A stretch of DNA of 6,589 bases, taken from positions 1 to 6,589 of the forward strand of contig NZ_JAHYSG010000224.1 in NCBI RefSeq assembly GCF_022095675.1, read 5' to 3'. The stretch comes from Dactylosporangium sp. AC04546 (GTDB lineage Bacteria; Actinomycetota; Actinomycetes; Mycobacteriales; Micromonosporaceae). Below the pieces are notes generated by a model. It was not told where the DNA came from. It saw nothing but the letters and a program-made list of their open reading frames with translations, and did no database searches. Made by a program: the position numbers and the translations under genes. This document shows, one piece after another, positions 5,159 to 6,589 of the stretch; position 1 is the first letter of the stretch; each line of letters starts with the position of its first letter.

Positions 5159-5299
5159 CCTTCGCGCGCAGTCCACGACCGTCTCCGCCGCCGGGCGGGG
5201 GCACCAGCCCAGCAGCCGCTCCGCCTTCGCGGTGCTGTGCCGGTGCCGCCGCCCGAGCGAGACGGTGAACGCCCGCACGTGCGGGTCGGAGCTTGACGT
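5159..5299 (-). pseudogene. C-terminal relic of an NAD-dependent epimerase/dehydratase (extended SDR)
   Basis: The minus strand from about 5287 to 5162 encodes DPHVRAFTVSLGRRHRH followed by STAKAERLLGWCPRPAAETV and then VDCAR. In extended short-chain dehydrogenases (sugar epimerase type) the last 40 or so residues have this form: a 'DP.vR' element, 'elGr', then 'stAKA.r.LGW.PR..eeti.dtA'. Nothing upstream of it belongs to an epimerase: the frame meets a stop at 5300-5302, right where the next gene's promoter begins. Downstream the frame has lost its own stop and runs into the antisense of the pectate lyase. Both ends are therefore missing and about 40 codons of a normal gene of about 300 survive. 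It is inferred to be debris left by a recombination that joined the two flanking secreted-protein genes. The match is from pattern memory, not a search. Confidence 0.65.
5192..5255 (+). terminator. Long GC-rich imperfect hairpin after the pectate lyase gene
   Basis: CGGGCGGGGGCACC (5192-5205) pairs with GGTGCCGCCGCCCG (5242-5255) at 13 of 14 positions. Inside the 36-base loop, CAGCAGCCGC (about 5210-5219) can pair with GCGGTGCTG (5229-5237) with one bulge, lengthening the structure. It starts 35 bases after the pectate lyase stop codon and ends before the next promoter, so it could terminate that transcript. No T-tract is present. It lies wholly within the epimerase relic, so the symmetry may have been recruited or may be chance in GC-rich DNA. 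Confidence 0.4.
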
Positions 5300-5321
5300 T
5301 CATCGATATTGATGGTTGTCT
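5293..5321 (+). promoter_or_regulatory. Candidate leaderless promoter of the SH3-domain secreted protein
   Basis: TTGACG at 5293-5298 matches a -35 box. Seventeen bases later TTGTCT (5316-5321) is a partial -10 with T at the first and last positions but lacking the usual A at position 2. It is followed after 7 bases by the ATG at 5329. That geometry would start the transcript at or within a base of the ATG, a common leaderless arrangement in actinobacteria, and explains the absence of a Shine-Dalgarno before 5329. The weak -10 limits confidence. Confidence 0.4.
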
Positions 5322-5328
5322 GCACGGC

Positions 5329-6525
5329 ATGGCTGGAGTCCGGGTCATGCTGGTTGCACTGCTGACGGCCGCCGTCGCGCTGGCCGCCGCCTCGCCCGCC
5401 CTCGCCGGGACCGGGCTGCCCGAAGGGGCCGGCGACCCGTCCAACACGTGGGCGGCCGACCTCGGCGCCCTCGGTACCGACGATGTGAATGTCGGCTGGG
5501 CGGACTCGGCGCTGCGGATCGCCGACCCGGGCGCGGTCCCCGCCGGGCAGCGCTCGCCCGTCGTGGGCGGCATGCTCGTCGCCGCCCCGCACGTGCTCGC
5601 CACGCCGGCCAACCGGGTGCGGGCCTTCACCACCGCGGCCACCACGGGCGTCGACGTCGACGTGCGCGGCAGCGCCGACGGGCTCGTGTGGAGCGAGTGG
5701 ACGCCGGCCGGGACCGCGCTGCCCGCGACCTACCCGGTCGTGCAGGTGCGGGTCGTGCTCACCGGCGCGGCCGCCGCGGTGCGCGCGGTCGTGCTCGTCG
5801 CCGACGTCGCCGCGGCGCCGGTCGCGCTCGCGGCGGCCGGGAACACCTACCGGATCTACGCGACGCGGGAGGGGCTCGTCGGCGGCACCACCGCGAACGG
5901 CCACGTGATCGTCAGCCGCGACCACTTCGTGGCCCTGCCGTCGCGGCGCGGCCTGGCGCCGAAGGGCACCGGCGACTACACCGTGCGGGTGTGCACGACC
6001 AGCGGCGCCCGCTGCGAGTTCGCGCCCGTGTGGGACGTCGGGCCGTGGAACACCACCGACGACTACTGGAACCCGGCCGCGACCCGCCAGTCGTGGACGG
6101 ACCTGCCGCAGGGCCGGCCGGAGGCGCAGGCCGCATACCAGTCCGGCTACAACGGCGGTAAGGACCAGTTCGGCCGGACCGTGGCCAACCCGGCCGGCAT
6201 CGACCTCGCCGACGGCGTCTTCTGGGACGGTCTCCTGCTCACCGACAACTCCTGGGTCGACGTCACGTACCTCTGGACCGGCACCGGCTACCGCGGCGTC
6301 GTCGGCAGCGGCCCGCTGAACATCCGCGCGTCGGCGTCGTCGTCGGCGGCCAGCAAGGGCTACGCGGCCACCTACGCGAAGGTGCCGATCGAGTGCTGGG
6401 TCACCGGCCAGTCGATCGCCGGCCCGTACGGCACGACCACCCGTTGGGACCGCGTCGGCGCCGGCCAGTACGTCAGCCACGCGTACATCTCGCGCACCAC
6501 GGGCGGCAGCGCGCCCGCCTGCTAG
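5329..6525 (+). CDS. Secreted protein: conserved actinobacterial core plus C-terminal bacterial SH3-like domain
   Basis: A 398-residue exported protein. Residues 1-26 are a signal peptide (Arg5, hydrophobic core, A-L-A cleavage before Gly27). Residues 27-165 are Ala/Val-rich and beta-like, with RGSADGLVWSEW (113-124) suggesting a sandwich fold. The conserved core spans about 171-312: ATREGLVGGTTANGHV (178-193), FVALPSRRGL (200-209), CTTSGARCEFAPVWDVGPWN (222-241), YNGG (274-277) and NPAGIDLADGVFWDGL (287-302). The 'PVWDVGPWN ... GIDLADG' pattern recalls RlpA-like double-psi barrels, but this is inference. Residues 327-386 (GPLNIRASASSSAASKGY to RVGAGQYVSHAYI) resemble a bacterial SH3 domain, which often binds cell wall. 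Four cysteines (222, 229, 356, 398) could form two disulfides. I recall similar proteins annotated only as hypothetical or SH3-domain proteins in Streptomyces and relatives. An in-frame TTG at 5293 is more likely part of the promoter. An ATG at 5347 has GGAG 8 bases upstream, but starting there would remove the signal peptide's positive charge. Confidence 0.8.
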   Translation: MAGVRVMLVALLTAAVALAAASPALAGTGLPEGAGDPSNTWAADLGALGTDDVNVGWADSALRIADPGAVPAGQRSPVVGGMLVAAPHVLATPANRVRAFTTAATTGVDVDVRGSADGLVWSEWTPAGTALPATYPVVQVRVVLTGAAAAVRAVVLVADVAAAPVALAAAGNTYRIYATREGLVGGTTANGHVIVSRDHFVALPSRRGLAPKGTGDYTVRVCTTSGARCEFAPVWDVGPWNTTDDYWNPAATRQSWTDLPQGRPEAQAAYQSGYNGGKDQFGRTVANPAGIDLADGVFWDGLLLTDNSWVDVTYLWTGTGYRGVVGSGPLNIRASASSSAASKGYAATYAKVPIECWVTGQSIAGPYGTTTRWDRVGAGQYVSHAYISRTTGGSAPAC

Positions 6526-6589
6526 GCCGTGTTTCGTAAGGGCGTCGATGTTGCGGCGTGGCGGTGATCGATAACTGAAGAGGTCTCCG
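6525..6589 (+). mobile_element. Possible left end of an insertion sequence running off the window
   Basis: Directly after the TAG stop (inside CTAG, 6522-6525) the sequence becomes GGCCGTGTTTCGTAAG (6525-6540), which resembles terminal inverted repeats I recall from actinobacterial IS elements of the IS5 type. The next 49 bases are less GC-rich than the genes and contain AAGAGG (near 6579) shortly before the window end, as a ribosome binding site for a transposase would be. The transposase and the other end are not in the window, so neither the repeat pair nor a target duplication can be seen. A simple intergenic region is the alternative. Confidence 0.35.

Noticed and set aside
3828..5312. 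494-residue plus-strand open frame overlapping the pectate lyase
   Set aside because: Almost wholly Arg/Pro/Gln/Gly, the typical +1 shadow of a high-GC gene.
5146..6480. 444-residue minus-strand open frame opposite the SH3-domain gene
   Set aside because: Gly/Arg/Val/Asp low-complexity antisense shadow. The true minus-strand signal is the short epimerase-like segment in a different frame.

Overview
The window is very GC-rich, with strong G/C at third codon positions, GTG starts and few AT-rich stretches apart from the last 60 bases. Together with the protein families present (a DUF6745 protein, a secreted family-1 pectate lyase, a secreted SH3-domain protein with a conserved actinobacterial core) this points to a soil- or plant-associated filamentous actinobacterium, perhaps Micromonosporaceae-like. 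The genus is inferred and was not checked by any search. It reads as an accessory chromosomal region.

Layout. Positions 1-673 contain no gene I can support. They hold a 9-bp inverted repeat (200-228), a conspicuous array of seven palindromes built on GGTCGGTCGACCGACC repeating about every 35 bp (299-538), and two overlapping inverted repeats (621-648) just upstream of the first gene. A DUF6745 protein follows (674-1516, +). It converges on an MFS exporter (1509-2756, -); the two genes overlap by 8 bp at their stop codons, and a perfect 13-bp GC-rich stem lies inside the 3' end of the MFS gene. Across a 113-bp divergent intergenic region with a perfect 14-bp palindrome lies an isocitrate lyase/PEP mutase superfamily enzyme (2870-3718, +). 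A secreted PL1 pectate lyase (3844-5157, +) comes next, with a promoter-like segment and a possibly structured leader. Positions 5159-5299 carry, on the minus strand, what looks like the isolated C-terminal end of an NAD-dependent epimerase: a gene relic. A second secreted protein (5329-6525, +) follows, probably from a leaderless transcript. Immediately after its stop codon the sequence changes character and may be the left end of an insertion sequence running off the window.

How the genes relate. No operon is evident: most genes have their own upstream region, and directions alternate. The MFS transporter and the lyase-family enzyme share a divergent promoter region and may be co-regulated, but a shared substrate is speculation. 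The pectate lyase and the SH3 protein are both exported and both fit life on plant or soil polymers. The gene relic between them and the IS-like edge on the right suggest the right half was assembled by rearrangement. The most unusual element is the palindrome array. Its units fall in all three reading phases, so its conservation is at the DNA level, and I do not recognise a named system for it.
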